From Streptomyces spinoverrucosus (GTDB lineage: Bacteria > Actinomycetota > Actinomycetes > Streptomycetales > Streptomycetaceae), in the NCBI RefSeq assembly GCF_015712165.1, contig NZ_JADPZX010000001.1, positions 6,522,001 to 6,586,000 of the forward strand: DNA of 64,000 nt. The letters run 5' to 3'. This document shows, one piece after another, positions 1 through 8,088 of the stretch. Both the position numbers and the translations under genes were made by a program. The notes below the pieces were generated by a model. That model was not told the origin of the DNA and did not search any database. It saw only the letters and a program-made list of their open reading frames with translations. Every line of letters starts with the position of its first letter. Within the stretch, counting starts at the first letter, position 1.

Positions 1-375
1 GGCCCAGCCGAGGTCGACCGCCCGCGCGTCCACCTCCACCACGACCTGCCGCCGGTCCCGCCTGCCGCGCACGCGCCTGACGTGCCCGGCCCGCTCCAGG
101 CGGTCCACCAGCGCCGTCGTACCCGCCGAGTTCAGCCCGAGCGCGGCCCCGAGCCTCCCGGCGGTCATCTCCTCGCCTGCTCGCCCGGCGTCCATGAGGG
201 CGATCAGGGCGCGTACGTCCGTCGGGTGCATTCCGTTGCGGTTCGCGAACCGCGTGCTGTGCAGCCCGAGTTCGACCGTCGTCGCGCGCAGCAGATGGAC
301 GATCTCCATCTCCGGGCCGTCGTTCCGCACGAGCCGTACCTCCGCTTCCGCACTGGGCGTATCATCTCGCTCCAC
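1..375 (-). CDS. MarR-family transcriptional regulator (3' end beyond window)
   Basis: The gene runs off the left edge, so only about 125 N-terminal residues are visible. From a GTG at 375 the reading frame gives a typical MarR core: an N-terminal dimerisation helix, a helix-turn-helix around TAGRLGAALGLNSAGTTAL, then the wing VRRVRGRRDRRQVVVEV. ATG codons exist further in (for example in PEMEIVHLL), so the start is uncertain. No clear Shine-Dalgarno sequence precedes the GTG. It is divergent from an alpha/beta hydrolase with a near-perfect palindrome between them, which suggests it represses itself and the hydrolase. The ligand is unknown. Confidence 0.8.
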   Translation of the reverse strand, partial: MERDDTPSAEAEVRLVRNDGPEMEIVHLLRATTVELGLHSTRFANRNGMHPTDVRALIALMDAGRAGEEMTAGRLGAALGLNSAGTTALVDRLERAGHVRRVRGRRDRRQVVVEVDARAVDLGWA

Positions 376-378
376 GAG

Positions 379-397
379 TATCTTGCTGAGCGAGATA
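379..397. promoter_or_regulatory. Probable MarR operator palindrome
   Basis: TATCTTGCTGAGCGAGATA is a 19-bp inverted repeat. It is symmetrical except for one pair of positions and the central base. It lies in the 35-bp gap between the divergent regulator and hydrolase starts, where MarR proteins usually bind. Binding by the adjacent regulator is inferred. Confidence 0.6.
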
Positions 398-410
398 ATA
401 GGGGGTACGC

Positions 411-1292
411 ATGAGCAGCCGCGGCGGCGCGTACGACAGCAACGCGTACGACATCGACGGGTTCCGGGCGGCGTACGACAAGGTCATGGCCAAGTGGCCG
501 CACGACCGGGAGGCGCTGGAGATTCGCACGCCCTTCGGCGGCACGCACGTCAACGCCTGTGGACCACGTGACGCACCCCCGCTGATCCTGCTGCCCGGCG
601 GTGGGGGAGCGACCTCGGCATCCTGGTTCGCGCAGGCCGCCGACCTCGCCCGGACCCGCCGCCTCTACGCCGTCGACCTGATCGGCCGGCCGGGCCGCAG
701 CAACCCGGCCGGTGGCCGTCCCCTGCGTACCGTCGCCGATCTCACGGCCTGGCTCGACGCGCTCCTCGACGGGCTGGGGGTAGAGACGGCCGACCTCGGC
801 GGGCACTCGTACGGTGCCTGGATCGCCGTCCACCACGCTGTGCACGCGCCCGACCGGGTGCGGAGCCTGTTCCTGCTCGACCCCACCCAGTGCTTCGCCG
901 GGTTCCGGGCGGCGTATCTGCTGCGTGCCCTGCCGATGCTGCTGCGGCCCTCGGCCCGCCGGGTCCGCGCCTTCCTGGAGTGGGAGACCGGGGGTGCCGC
1001 GCTCGACCCCGACTGGCTCCGCCTTCAGGAGGCGGCCGCCGGCTTCCCCGCCGCGCGGCCGGTGACCGGCCCGCGTCCGGCGCCGGAGGCACTGCGCGGA
1101 CTGAACGTGCCGGTCCTGCTGCTCGTGGCCGCGAGCAGCAGGACCCATGACACATACGAGGTGGCGTCCAGGGCCGGTGCGCTGCTGCCGCGTGTCGAGA
1201 CCGCCGTACTGCCGGAGGTCTCACATCACGCCCTGCCGCATGCCGCACCGCCCGAACTGGGCCGCCGCCTCAGCGGTTTCCTCGGCTGCTGA
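411..1292 (+). CDS. Alpha/beta-fold hydrolase
   Basis: This is a 293-residue single-domain hydrolase. Visible landmarks are an oxyanion-hole strand LILLPGGGGATSASWF near residue 60, the nucleophile elbow GHSYGAW near residue 130 (serine nucleophile), an acid candidate in the LLLVAAS strand region, and the catalytic histidine in EVSHHALPH near the C terminus. No signal peptide is present, so it is cytoplasmic. It is divergent from a MarR regulator with a shared operator, which suggests induction by a small-molecule substrate or toxicant. The substrate cannot be read from the sequence. The gene ends 3 bp before a convergent gene. Confidence 0.85.
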   Translation: MSSRGGAYDSNAYDIDGFRAAYDKVMAKWPHDREALEIRTPFGGTHVNACGPRDAPPLILLPGGGGATSASWFAQAADLARTRRLYAVDLIGRPGRSNPAGGRPLRTVADLTAWLDALLDGLGVETADLGGHSYGAWIAVHHAVHAPDRVRSLFLLDPTQCFAGFRAAYLLRALPMLLRPSARRVRAFLEWETGGAALDPDWLRLQEAAAGFPAARPVTGPRPAPEALRGLNVPVLLLVAASSRTHDTYEVASRAGALLPRVETAVLPEVSHHALPHAAPPELGRRLSGFLGC

Positions 1293-1295
1293 ACC

Positions 1296-1991
1296 TCACC
1301 CCACCTTCTCGATCACGGCCCGGCGGATCAGGAACTTGCCGGGCTCCCGGACCTGTTCGAAGGCCGCGTTGTTGAGCAGGACGCAGCTGCCGGACACCGA
1401 AGTGACCTCCACCGTCGTGGACTTGTTGTTGTCCAGGTTGGTGACCTTCAGCTTCGTACCCGCCGGGAACTGGTTGCTCGACGCGGCCGGGGCACCGCCC
1501 TCGCCGGAGAGGGTGACGGTGGAGCCGTTGCAGACCTGCTCCCCGGAGGCGGCGGCGCCACCGCCGGCGCCCGGGGCGGCGGGCTCGGCGGGCGGCGTGG
1601 ACTGCTGGGCGCCGCCGCCCCCTGCCTGCTGACCGGCGCCCTGACCCGCGTCCCCGGCCTGCTGGCCGGGCTGTGCGGCCTGGGAGCCCTGAGCCGACTC
1701 CCCAACCTCGCACCCGGACGCTTCCTGCTGGCGCTGGATCTGGGCGATGACGGCCTCGCGGTTGGCGATCCGGGCCGCGGACTGCGCGTCCGGGTTGGCC
1801 CGTTGGCCCTCGATGAACCGCTGGTTGTTGCCGAGGGCGGTGGCGAGGCCCTGGCAGACCGTCGAGTCCGCCGCGGTCTGCGCGGCGTTCGAGGTGCTCG
1901 CCATGACGAACGCACCACCGCCCGCCACCGACGCCGCGCTGACCAGCAGGGCCAGCTTCTTCCTCGTGCTGAGAGTTCTCCTACGCGACAT
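1296..1991 (-). CDS. Secreted protein with RlpA/expansin-like C-terminal domain
   Basis: The protein has 231 residues. A classical signal peptide is visible (basic MSRRRTLSTRKK, hydrophobic core, cleavage near SNAAQ). A middle helical segment is followed by a low-complexity Gln/Gly/Ala/Pro linker at about residues 95-145. The C-terminal ~85 residues read CNGSTVTLSGEGG, then FPAGTKLKVTNLDNNKSTTV and CVLLNNAAFEQV. This resembles the double-psi beta-barrel of RlpA and expansin-like proteins, with a probable disulfide between the Cys residues in CNGST and GSCVLL. An aspartate expected in lytic RlpA enzymes is not obvious, so it may only bind cell wall. The domain call is by eye. Confidence 0.7.
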   Translation of the reverse strand: MSRRRTLSTRKKLALLVSAASVAGGGAFVMASTSNAAQTAADSTVCQGLATALGNNQRFIEGQRANPDAQSAARIANREAVIAQIQRQQEASGCEVGESAQGSQAAQPGQQAGDAGQGAGQQAGGGGAQQSTPPAEPAAPGAGGGAAASGEQVCNGSTVTLSGEGGAPAASSNQFPAGTKLKVTNLDNNKSTTVEVTSVSGSCVLLNNAAFEQVREPGKFLIRRAVIEKVG

Positions 1992-2102
1992 GCGCGCCTC
2001 CTGGGAGGTCGGGGAGCGTACGCCGCTATGTACGAGATCCCGAACGAGGTTACTCAGTGGTTACAGGAGTACGTTGAAGTGTCGTGCGTCACAGGGGAGT
2101 TG

Positions 2103-2462
2103 CTAGCGGGACAGCGCGTCACGGACGGCCTCGTCGGTGCGGGCGACGACCGCCGTGCCGTCGTCCGCGGTGATGATGGGCCGCTGGATGAGCTTGGGGT
2201 GCTCGGCGAGGGCGGTCACCCAGCGGTCGCGCGCGGCGGCGTCGCGCGGCCACTCCTTCAGGCCGAGCTCCTTGGCCGCGGCCTCCTGGGTTCGCGTGAT
2301 GTCCCAGGGCTCCAGGCCCAGACGGTCGAGTACGTCGCGGATCTCGTCCTCGGTCGGTACGTCCTCCAGATAGCGGCGGACGGTGTAGTCGGCGCCCTCG
2401 GCGTCGAGCAGCTGCACTGCGCTGCGGCACTTGGAGCAGGCGGGGTTGATCCAGATTTCCAT
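2103..2462 (-). CDS. ArsC/Spx-family thioredoxin-fold protein
   Basis: This is a 119-residue ArsC-family protein with an N-terminal CxxC motif in INPACSKCRSAVQLL, a WDITR segment and a conserved C-terminal RPIITADDGTAVVAR stretch. The length fits the family. The ATG at 2462 places the CxxC at the usual position; a longer upstream frame exists but lacks homology-like sequence. These proteins are arsenate reductases or related thiol reductases. The second cysteine spacing is that of the YfgD/Spx-like branch, so arsenate reduction is only one option. It is convergent with nothing and follows the secreted-protein gene on the same strand. Confidence 0.85.
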   Translation of the reverse strand: MEIWINPACSKCRSAVQLLDAEGADYTVRRYLEDVPTEDEIRDVLDRLGLEPWDITRTQEAAAKELGLKEWPRDAAARDRWVTALAEHPKLIQRPIITADDGTAVVARTDEAVRDALSR

Positions 2463-2662
2463 GCGGCCACCGTACGCCGGTAGGCCGCCGAAAACCCGTC
2501 TCCGAACCCGCCTCGAAACCCGTCTTCCACGTGTGTCACTGCGGCCCCGAAAGCCCTTGTGGCCAGGGGCTTTTGTCAGTGGGGGCCAGTAGAATAGAAG
2601 CAGTGTTCGAGGGTGTCGCCGGGGTGTCCGGCCGGCGCCCTGACCGCGACAGGAGGATGCCT

Positions 2663-2977
2663 GTGCCCGCTGCCGCACTGAAGCCGAAGCCGTTGCCGAC
2701 CCAGTCCACCGTGAAGCGCCCCGTCCTGCTCGACCTTCCCTACGCGCCCGTGGAGAAGCGGCCGTTGCCGCCGGGGCGTCCGCGTGAGTGGTACATCTCG
2801 CACAACCGCCGGCTCAAGGCCATGCGCCTTGCGATCGCGCTGCTCGACTCGGGGGTGTACGTGCCGAACCAGGCGCGCAACGAGACGATCCGCGACGCCG
2901 CGGAGCTCATCGGCGTCCACCCGCCGTCCGACACGACGTGTCACATGGTGCGGGCGCTGCTGCGCTACACGCGGTGA
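2663..2977 (+). CDS. Conserved small actinobacterial protein of unknown function
   Basis: The protein has about 104 residues. A perfect AGGAGG at 2651-2656 directly abuts an ATG (2657) but is 6 nt from a GTG at 2663. The GTG is therefore the better start. The N terminus is proline-rich. The C-terminal 60 residues, from REWYISHNRRLKAMRLAIAL to the end, are predicted helical and well-behaved. No catalytic motif, signal peptide or membrane segment is visible. It is convergent with an AlkZ-like gene through a strong hairpin terminator. I do not recognise a function. Confidence 0.8.
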   Translation: MPAAALKPKPLPTQSTVKRPVLLDLPYAPVEKRPLPPGRPREWYISHNRRLKAMRLAIALLDSGVYVPNQARNETIRDAAELIGVHPPSDTTCHMVRALLRYTR

Positions 2978-2983
2978 GCCGTG

Positions 2984-3020
2984 GCGCCGGGTGCCACCCA
3001 CTCACCACGGCACCCGGCGC
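2984..3020. terminator. Bidirectional hairpin terminator
   Basis: A perfect 12-bp GC-rich stem (left arm GCGCCGGGTGCC, right arm GGCACCCGGCGC, 13-nt loop) fills the gap between two convergent genes. Confidence 0.75.
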
Positions 3021-3032
3021 ACACCTCGCCTC

Positions 3033-4265
3033 TCACCCCGCCGCCAACTCCCGCTCCAGTGGTGTCCGGAAGCGTGGTGTGATGCGCGTCGGCCCCACCC
3101 ACCGGCGAAGTCGCTCCGCCTCCCGCTCGATCGCCGTGACCGCCTCCCGGCCCACGGCCCTGTCCTCCAGCGCCCGCCAGACGATCTCCCCGTCGGCCCG
3201 CTGGGCCCAACCGCCCACGACCCGACCGTCCCACCACACCGTCGGCCCGACGTTGCCGCTGCGGTCGAACAGGGCGGGCCGCAGCTCGGGGGAGAGGAAC
3301 CAGTCGCGGTGCTGCCAGCCCATCGCCGTGGGGTCGAGGGCGGGCAGCAGCGCGGCCCACGGTTCGACAGGCCCCGGACCCACCGGCTCGACGTCGCCCT
3401 CGACGACGTACCCCGTGCCCTCGTCCAGCCGCACCTCCTGTGCCCCGATCGCGGTCAGGGCTCTGCGGACGTCGGTCACCCGCCACCCCGTCCACCACTT
3501 GAGGTCCGCCTCGGTCGCCGGCCCGCACGCCGTGAGCCAGCGGCGCAGCAGCGCGGCCTGCGCCTCGGCGACGTCCAGCTCGGGATGCTCGGGCGCCAGG
3601 GCCCAGCGGAACTGACTCGACGTCCAGGAACCGAGCGGCCGCCCCCGCACGACCTTCCCCTCCACGCCCAGCACCCGCAGCAGCCGGGTCGACACCGTGT
3701 GGACGCCCTCGTAACTCTTCCCGACGGCATACGCGAACTGCTCCCGCAACCGCGGCTCGTCCCCCGCCAGTTCGGCCGCCGTGGCCTCCCCGCGCAGCCC
3801 CAGCACGGCCAGCGTCGACTCCTCGACCTCCTTCAGCCAGGCCGCGTCCGGCGCCCCCACCTTCGCCATGTCCTTGACCAGCGAGGCCCGCTCCCGCGCG
3901 GCCACCGCGAGCCCCGTCGAGGCGTGCACCACGGCGGTCAGCTCCGTCGGGAACACGAACACCGTGTGCCGCATGCCGTGCATCCGCACCAGCGTCCGCT
4001 CCCCGTACAACGCCCGCTCGGTCTCCGCCACGGTCCCCGCGGCCTCCGCGAGCCGCGCCCCCACCGCCAGATAGACGGTCGCCGGATCCGTACCGTGCAA
4101 CGCGACCAGGGCGTCAGCGGCCTCCTCCGGCCGCCCGGCCCGCGCACCCGCCGCCAACCGATGCCGCACCGCCACCCGAGCCCGCCGCTCCGCCACCCCC
4201 ACGTACGGCAACCCCGCAGCACCCATCCCGGCCTCCACCCGTTGCACCCACTGTGCCGACGCCAC
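3033..4265 (-). CDS. Winged-helix DNA-binding protein, AlkZ/HTH_42 family
   Basis: This is a 410-residue protein resembling the AlkZ (YcaQ) family. It has an N-terminal LHGTDPATVYLAVGAR segment, an MRHTVFVFPTELTAVVHAS segment, later winged-helix repeats, and a C-terminal WWDGRVVGGWAQRADGEIVW beta element typical of this fold. Some members excise bulky or cross-linked alkyl adducts from DNA. Streptomyces carry several paralogues, some guarding against self-made genotoxins. The catalytic QxQ/QxD motif was not identified with confidence, so glycosylase activity is a family inference. It starts at the base next to the stop codon of the upstream hydrolase gene, which implies one transcript. Confidence 0.75.
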   Translation of the reverse strand: MASAQWVQRVEAGMGAAGLPYVGVAERRARVAVRHRLAAGARAGRPEEAADALVALHGTDPATVYLAVGARLAEAAGTVAETERALYGERTLVRMHGMRHTVFVFPTELTAVVHASTGLAVAARERASLVKDMAKVGAPDAAWLKEVEESTLAVLGLRGEATAAELAGDEPRLREQFAYAVGKSYEGVHTVSTRLLRVLGVEGKVVRGRPLGSWTSSQFRWALAPEHPELDVAEAQAALLRRWLTACGPATEADLKWWTGWRVTDVRRALTAIGAQEVRLDEGTGYVVEGDVEPVGPGPVEPWAALLPALDPTAMGWQHRDWFLSPELRPALFDRSGNVGPTVWWDGRVVGGWAQRADGEIVWRALEDRAVGREAVTAIEREAERLRRWVGPTRITPRFRTPLERELAAG

Positions 4266-5072
4266 TCACGACGACGTCCTGCCACCCATCCTGCCGACCA
4301 CCACTGACAATGGCCCCCCACCTGCAAAAACCCCGCCCCGCTCGGCCACCCGCCCGTTCAGCACCTGCGTCACGAACGCCCGCCGGTCGTCCCCGTGCTC
4401 CCGGAACCACAGCCCCACTGAATGGTCCGCGTCCGGCAGCTCGAAGCGGGTGTACCGGGCGCGGGTCGCCAACGCGTCCTGGACCGCGTCCGTCACCGCC
4501 GACGGGATCACCGCGTCCGTGCCCGGTACGGCGAGCACCGCACGCCCCTCGTACGCCCGCAGCGCGTCCAGCGCGGGCGACTCACGCCAGCTGTCCGGCC
4601 GCCGGATGAGGGTGCTGAAGCGGCCGTCGCCCGTCCCGAAGGGCACGTCCCATGCCTCCGCCGCGTAGACAGCGGGCGCGCACAAGCCCAGTGCCGTCAC
4701 CCGGTCGCCGTAATGCGCCGCGAGATCCGCCACCGTCTGTCCGCTCATGCTGAAGCCGACCAGGATCAGCGCCCCGCCCGCCGCGACCCGCCCGTCGATC
4801 ACCGCCACGGCCTGTTCGAACCGGCGTCGCAGACTCAACTCCCGCAGCTCGCCGGTGCTTTCACCGTGCCCGGAGAAGTCGAACGCGAGACCCCGGCAGC
4901 CCCGCGCCACGAACTCGCCCAGCAGCGGCAGCAGGCGCTCCTTGTCGCCGTTGCCCGCGCCGTGCAGGACGACGGCGGTGGCCGGGGCCTGAGGAGCACC
5001 GCCGTGCACACCGCTGAGCCGTTCGCCGTCATGGTCGTAGGTGAAGCCCGCGAAGGGGGAGAGGTCCGTCAT
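4266..5072 (-). CDS. Alpha/beta hydrolase
   Basis: The protein has 268 residues from the ATG at 5072 (MTDLSPFAGF); an upstream ATG four codons earlier is also possible. The fold is clear: VVLHGAGNGDK oxyanion strand, FDFSGHGES, nucleophile elbow VGFSMSGQTV, acid candidate VPGTDAVIP and histidine in PDADHSVGLW. No signal peptide is visible. The last ~20 residues are Gly-rich and poorly constrained. It is the first gene of a two-gene transcript with the AlkZ-like protein. The substrate is unknown. Confidence 0.85.
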   Translation of the reverse strand: MTDLSPFAGFTYDHDGERLSGVHGGAPQAPATAVVLHGAGNGDKERLLPLLGEFVARGCRGLAFDFSGHGESTGELRELSLRRRFEQAVAVIDGRVAAGGALILVGFSMSGQTVADLAAHYGDRVTALGLCAPAVYAAEAWDVPFGTGDGRFSTLIRRPDSWRESPALDALRAYEGRAVLAVPGTDAVIPSAVTDAVQDALATRARYTRFELPDADHSVGLWFREHGDDRRAFVTQVLNGRVAERGGVFAGGGPLSVVVGRMGGRTSS

Positions 5073-5207
5073 GGCGCCAATCATTCATGGCGCCCGCGTC
5101 CGCACACCGCGAAACGGTCACACACCACGGAAAAGGAGATGCGGCACCCCACGCCCCCGGCGCTACTCTCGTTGCACCGCAAGCAAACCTCCCAGGGGAG
5201 TCCCGTC

Positions 5208-5489
5208 ATGGGCACCATCGTCATCTCCGGGACGGTCGTCCTGGTCGTCCTGGGATTCGGAAACCACCTCTACTGGCTCGCCGCCGTCGCCCTGCTCTTC
5301 CTCTACATGCGATACGGGCGCGACGCGGCCTCGACGTCCTCGACCTCCAACCCTTCGTCGCCCGGTCCCGCGCCCACGACCTACAAGGCGTACCGCGAGC
5401 GCCGCGACCAGCAGGCCAGGTGGGAGCGCCGCTACCGCCGTGAGCGGCCGCTTCAGGCCCGCCGCCAGGAGCGCGAGCGCAGCAAGTAG
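5208..5489 (+). CDS. Small membrane-anchored basic protein
   Basis: The protein has 93 residues and starts at an ATG preceded by AGGGGAG. An N-terminal segment at about residues 3-32 (MGTIVISGTVVLVVLGFGNH onward) spans the membrane once or twice. A Ser/Pro linker and a strongly basic, Arg-rich cytoplasmic tail (RRDQQARWERRYRRERP) follow. I do not recognise the family. The gene is followed immediately by a 14-bp tandem repeat. Confidence 0.65.
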   Translation: MGTIVISGTVVLVVLGFGNHLYWLAAVALLFLYMRYGRDAASTSSTSNPSSPGPAPTTYKAYRERRDQQARWERRYRRERPLQARRQERERSK

Positions 5490-5490
5490 C

Positions 5491-5546
5491 ACGTGACAAG
5501 CAGGACGTGACAAGCAGGACGTGACAAGCAGGACGTGACAAGCAGG
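5491..5546. repeat. 14-bp perfect tandem repeat, four copies
   Basis: Four identical head-to-tail copies of ACGTGACAAGCAGG fill almost the whole gap between two convergent stop codons. The unit is not a multiple of three and lies outside coding sequence. Such a minisatellite is prone to copy-number change. Confidence 0.95.
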
Positions 5547-5552
5547 ACGGGG

Positions 5553-6137
5553 TCACAGCCCCGGGGCGCCCCACACCGGGAACCAGCGCCCCAGATCCTG
5601 TTCGATCCGCAGATCACCGGCCAGCGCGGCCTTCACCTGGAGTTCCAGCGCGTTGTCGCGCCGCTGCCCCGCACCGGGCAGCGGCGCGAACGGGTAGAAG
5701 GTGCCGCGCTTGTAGAGATAGACCAGCGCGAGTGATCGTCCCGAATCGTCCCGGAAACCGGCCAGCGAGCACAGCAGCTGCGGCCCGAATCCGTTGATCT
5801 CCATGGAGCTGTTCACCGCGTGCAGATCGTTGACGAGCAGCGACAGCTCGTCGGGGGCGCGGCGGGACACCAGCCACGAGTACCCGTACGCGTCCCGCTC
5901 CAGCTCCACCGGCGGCCCGGTCCGATCGGTGTCCGCGTCCAGCAGCGCCCGCACCTCCCGGTGCGTCTGGTCGAACGCGGCGCCCTCGACCGTCGCGAAG
6001 CACACCGCGCCGTGCCCGGTCGGGGTGAAGGACGCCGCCGCCTCCAGCGTCACCGCCGCCGAGGGCAGCGCGAACAGCTGGTCGAGATCGGGCGCGACCG
6101 GCTTCGTACGACCGAGCAGGATGTCCAGCAATCCCAT
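5553..6137 (-). CDS. pspAB: PspA-associated protein PspAB
   Basis: This is a 194-residue soluble protein beginning MGLLDILLGRTKPVAPDLDQ, the signature of the actinobacterial PspAB family found next to HtpX and associated with the PspA envelope-stress response. I chose the ATG at 6137 because GGAAAGG lies 7 nt upstream. A GTG at 6143 would overlap the htpX stop as GTGA. Either way it is translationally close to htpX and in the same operon. No membrane segment or catalytic motif is seen. The pspA gene itself is at the far right of this window. Confidence 0.8.
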   Translation of the reverse strand: MGLLDILLGRTKPVAPDLDQLFALPSAAVTLEAAASFTPTGHGAVCFATVEGAAFDQTHREVRALLDADTDRTGPPVELERDAYGYSWLVSRRAPDELSLLVNDLHAVNSSMEINGFGPQLLCSLAGFRDDSGRSLALVYLYKRGTFYPFAPLPGAGQRRDNALELQVKAALAGDLRIEQDLGRWFPVWGAPGL

Positions 6138-6139
6138 AC

Positions 6140-7057
6140 TCACGCCTTTCCGGGAGCCGCGGCATCGCCCAACTCGGCGGAGATCCGACCCAGTTGTTCG
6201 AGCCGCTGCTCAAGGCTCGGGTGGGTGGAGAACAGCCGTGCGACATCCGACCCACGGCCGAGCGCCGGCGTGAAGTAGAAGGCGTTGAAGGCCTGCGCGG
6301 TCCGCAGGTCCTTCGTCGGGATCCGCGCGATGTCCCCGGTCACCTTGGTGAGCGCGGACGCCAGGGCGGAGGGCCGCCCGGTCAGCAGCGCCGCCGCCCG
6401 GTCGGCGGCCAGCTCCCGGTACCGGGACAGCGCCCTGATCAGCAGGAAACTGATCGCGTACACGGCGGCGGAGACGCCCATGACCCCCATGAAGATCACG
6501 GCGGTGTTCTGGTCGCGTCGCCCGCCGCCGAAGACCTGCGAGTAGAAGGCGAACCGGACGATCAGCCCCGCGATCACGCCGAGGAACGACGCGACCGTGA
6601 TCACCGCGACGTCCTTGTGCGCCACGTGCGACAGCTCGTGCGCGAGCACCCCTTCCAGCTCCGCCGGCTCCAGCCGCCGCAGCAGCCCGGTGGTCACGCA
6701 GACCACCGCGTTGTCGGGGTTCCGTCCGGTCGCGAACGCGTTCGGCATCTCCATGTCGGACACGGCGACCACCGGTTTGGGCATGTCCGCCACCGCGCAC
6801 AGCCGGTCGACCACGCCGTGCAGCTCCGGATACTCGTCCCGCTCCACGACCCGTCCACGCATCGCGTACAGCGCGATCCGGTCGGAGAACCAGTACTGAG
6901 CGCCCAGCAGCGCCGCCGCGATCACCACGACCAGCACCCAGGACTTCAGCAACGCGATCAACGCGGCGACGAACGCCACGTACAACAATCCGAGCAGAAA
7001 CAGCGTGACCGTCATCCGCACGGTCAACCGCCGGTCACTGCGGAAGCGGCTGTGCAT
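6140..7057 (-). CDS. htpX: Zinc metalloprotease HtpX
   Basis: This is a 305-residue M48B membrane protease. It has two N-terminal transmembrane segments (MTVTLFLLGLLYVAFVAALI and the following hydrophobic run), the zinc motif HELSH in GVLAHELSHVAHKDV, two more hydrophobic segments, and the distal zinc ligand region RYRELAADRAAALL. HtpX removes damaged membrane proteins during envelope stress. The start ATG at 7057 fits the family N terminus (MHSRFRSDRRLT). The gene overlaps or abuts pspAB, which links membrane proteolysis with the Psp response. Confidence 0.93.
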   Translation of the reverse strand: MHSRFRSDRRLTVRMTVTLFLLGLLYVAFVAALIALLKSWVLVVVIAAALLGAQYWFSDRIALYAMRGRVVERDEYPELHGVVDRLCAVADMPKPVVAVSDMEMPNAFATGRNPDNAVVCVTTGLLRRLEPAELEGVLAHELSHVAHKDVAVITVASFLGVIAGLIVRFAFYSQVFGGGRRDQNTAVIFMGVMGVSAAVYAISFLLIRALSRYRELAADRAAALLTGRPSALASALTKVTGDIARIPTKDLRTAQAFNAFYFTPALGRGSDVARLFSTHPSLEQRLEQLGRISAELGDAAAPGKA

Positions 7058-7172
7058 GGAACACCATCCTGCGCTCAGGCACTCGTCCCACTGCCCAGTG
7101 TGCACCCGCCCCACCCCATGAAGCGGTCGTGATCAGCCCCAGGACCGGCAAAGGATCAACACTCAGTGGGAA

Positions 7173-7430
7173 TCAGTAGGGCGCCCGGAAGTTGATGTAG
7201 CCGAGCACCACGATCACCGTGACCACGCACCCCAGGACCACGGCCGTCGATATCCACGACGACCGGCGTGGCGCCCGCCCTTCCGGATCCGCCCGGAAAG
7301 GCACCGGCTCCGGCGGGCTGTGCTTCCAGCGGGCGGCCAGCATGCGGGCCCGCGCCGAGGGCTCCTTGTGCTCGGCGCTGTCCGCCCACCTGAGGTCGTA
7401 CTCCCGCTCCGGGTCGTCCTGCTCGGTCAT
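7173..7430 (-). CDS. Small single-pass membrane protein
   Basis: The protein has 85 residues from an ATG preceded by a GAGAGGGG Shine-Dalgarno-like run. The N-terminal ~55 residues are charged and include EYDLRWADSAEHKEP and ARARMLAARWKHSPPEP. A single C-terminal transmembrane helix follows (STAVVLGCVVTVIVVLGYIN). No cleavable signal is visible, so it is likely tail-anchored with the N terminus in the cytoplasm. No family is recognised. Confidence 0.7.
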   Translation of the reverse strand: MTEQDDPEREYDLRWADSAEHKEPSARARMLAARWKHSPPEPVPFRADPEGRAPRRSSWISTAVVLGCVVTVIVVLGYINFRAPY

Positions 7431-7723
7431 CCCCGTACCCCTCTCTCGAACAACTGTCTCCGGGCCCATGATCCCCCGTGGCTCGGGATGCCGAGTGATC
7501 GGTGGCGGGCTTAGCCTTGAAAGTGAGCTGTTCTCCGGGACGCGCCCCCCGTCGGCGAGATCCCTGTTCACAACCGACAGCCACATGCCGCACGGAACGC
7601 GGTTGAACGTACGCCTCGTACTCAGGCGGATACACCGACGAGCGCGCCGTACTTTCCCCGCTGCGGCTGCGGCCATCCCTCCGGATCGTGCTCCGCACGA
7701 TGGGATGGAAGGAAGGTATCTCC

Positions 7724-7975
7724 ATGAAAGCACCACGCGCCAGGCGTCTCTTCGCGATGTCCGCCATAGGCGTTCTGCTGGCCGGTGGGGCCGCGATCGG
7801 CACAGCCGGTACGGCTTCGGCGGCCACCCCGACCAGCACGCCCGCGAACTGGGGCGACGATGACTGGTGGGACCACCGGGACCGGTACGGTCACTACGGT
7901 TTCTTCGACAACTACGGCTTCTTCGATCCGTACAACCGCTTCAGCAGCGGACCCGTCGTGATCGTGGTTCGGTGA
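7724..7975 (+). CDS. Tiny secreted aromatic/acidic protein
   Basis: The protein has 83 residues from an ATG behind GGAAGG. The signal peptide is clear: basic start MKAPRARR, hydrophobic core and ASA cleavage near residue 37. The mature part is only ~45 residues. It is very rich in Asp, Trp, Tyr and Phe (DDDWWDHRDRYGHYGFFDNY) with no cysteine and an imperfect YGFFD repeat. It ends in a hydrophobic PVVIVV. The composition suggests a surface or hydrogel-like peptide rather than an enzyme, but no function is known to me. A strong terminator follows. Confidence 0.7.
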   Translation: MKAPRARRLFAMSAIGVLLAGGAAIGTAGTASAATPTSTPANWGDDDWWDHRDRYGHYGFFDNYGFFDPYNRFSSGPVVIVVR

Positions 7976-8012
7976 CGGTGGCAGCGACCCCGGCGGACGG
8001 AAAGTGAACGCC

Positions 8013-8052
8013 TGAGGGCCGCCACCTGCAGCATTCCAGGTGGCGGCCCTCA
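8013..8052. terminator. Strong bidirectional terminator
   Basis: A perfect 16-bp stem (left arm TGAGGGCCGCCACCTG) with an 8-nt loop separates the secreted-peptide gene from the convergent glnA. Confidence 0.85.
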
Positions 8053-8088
8053 GCCATGACGTCTCGCGCGTGACGTCTCAGGCGTCGA

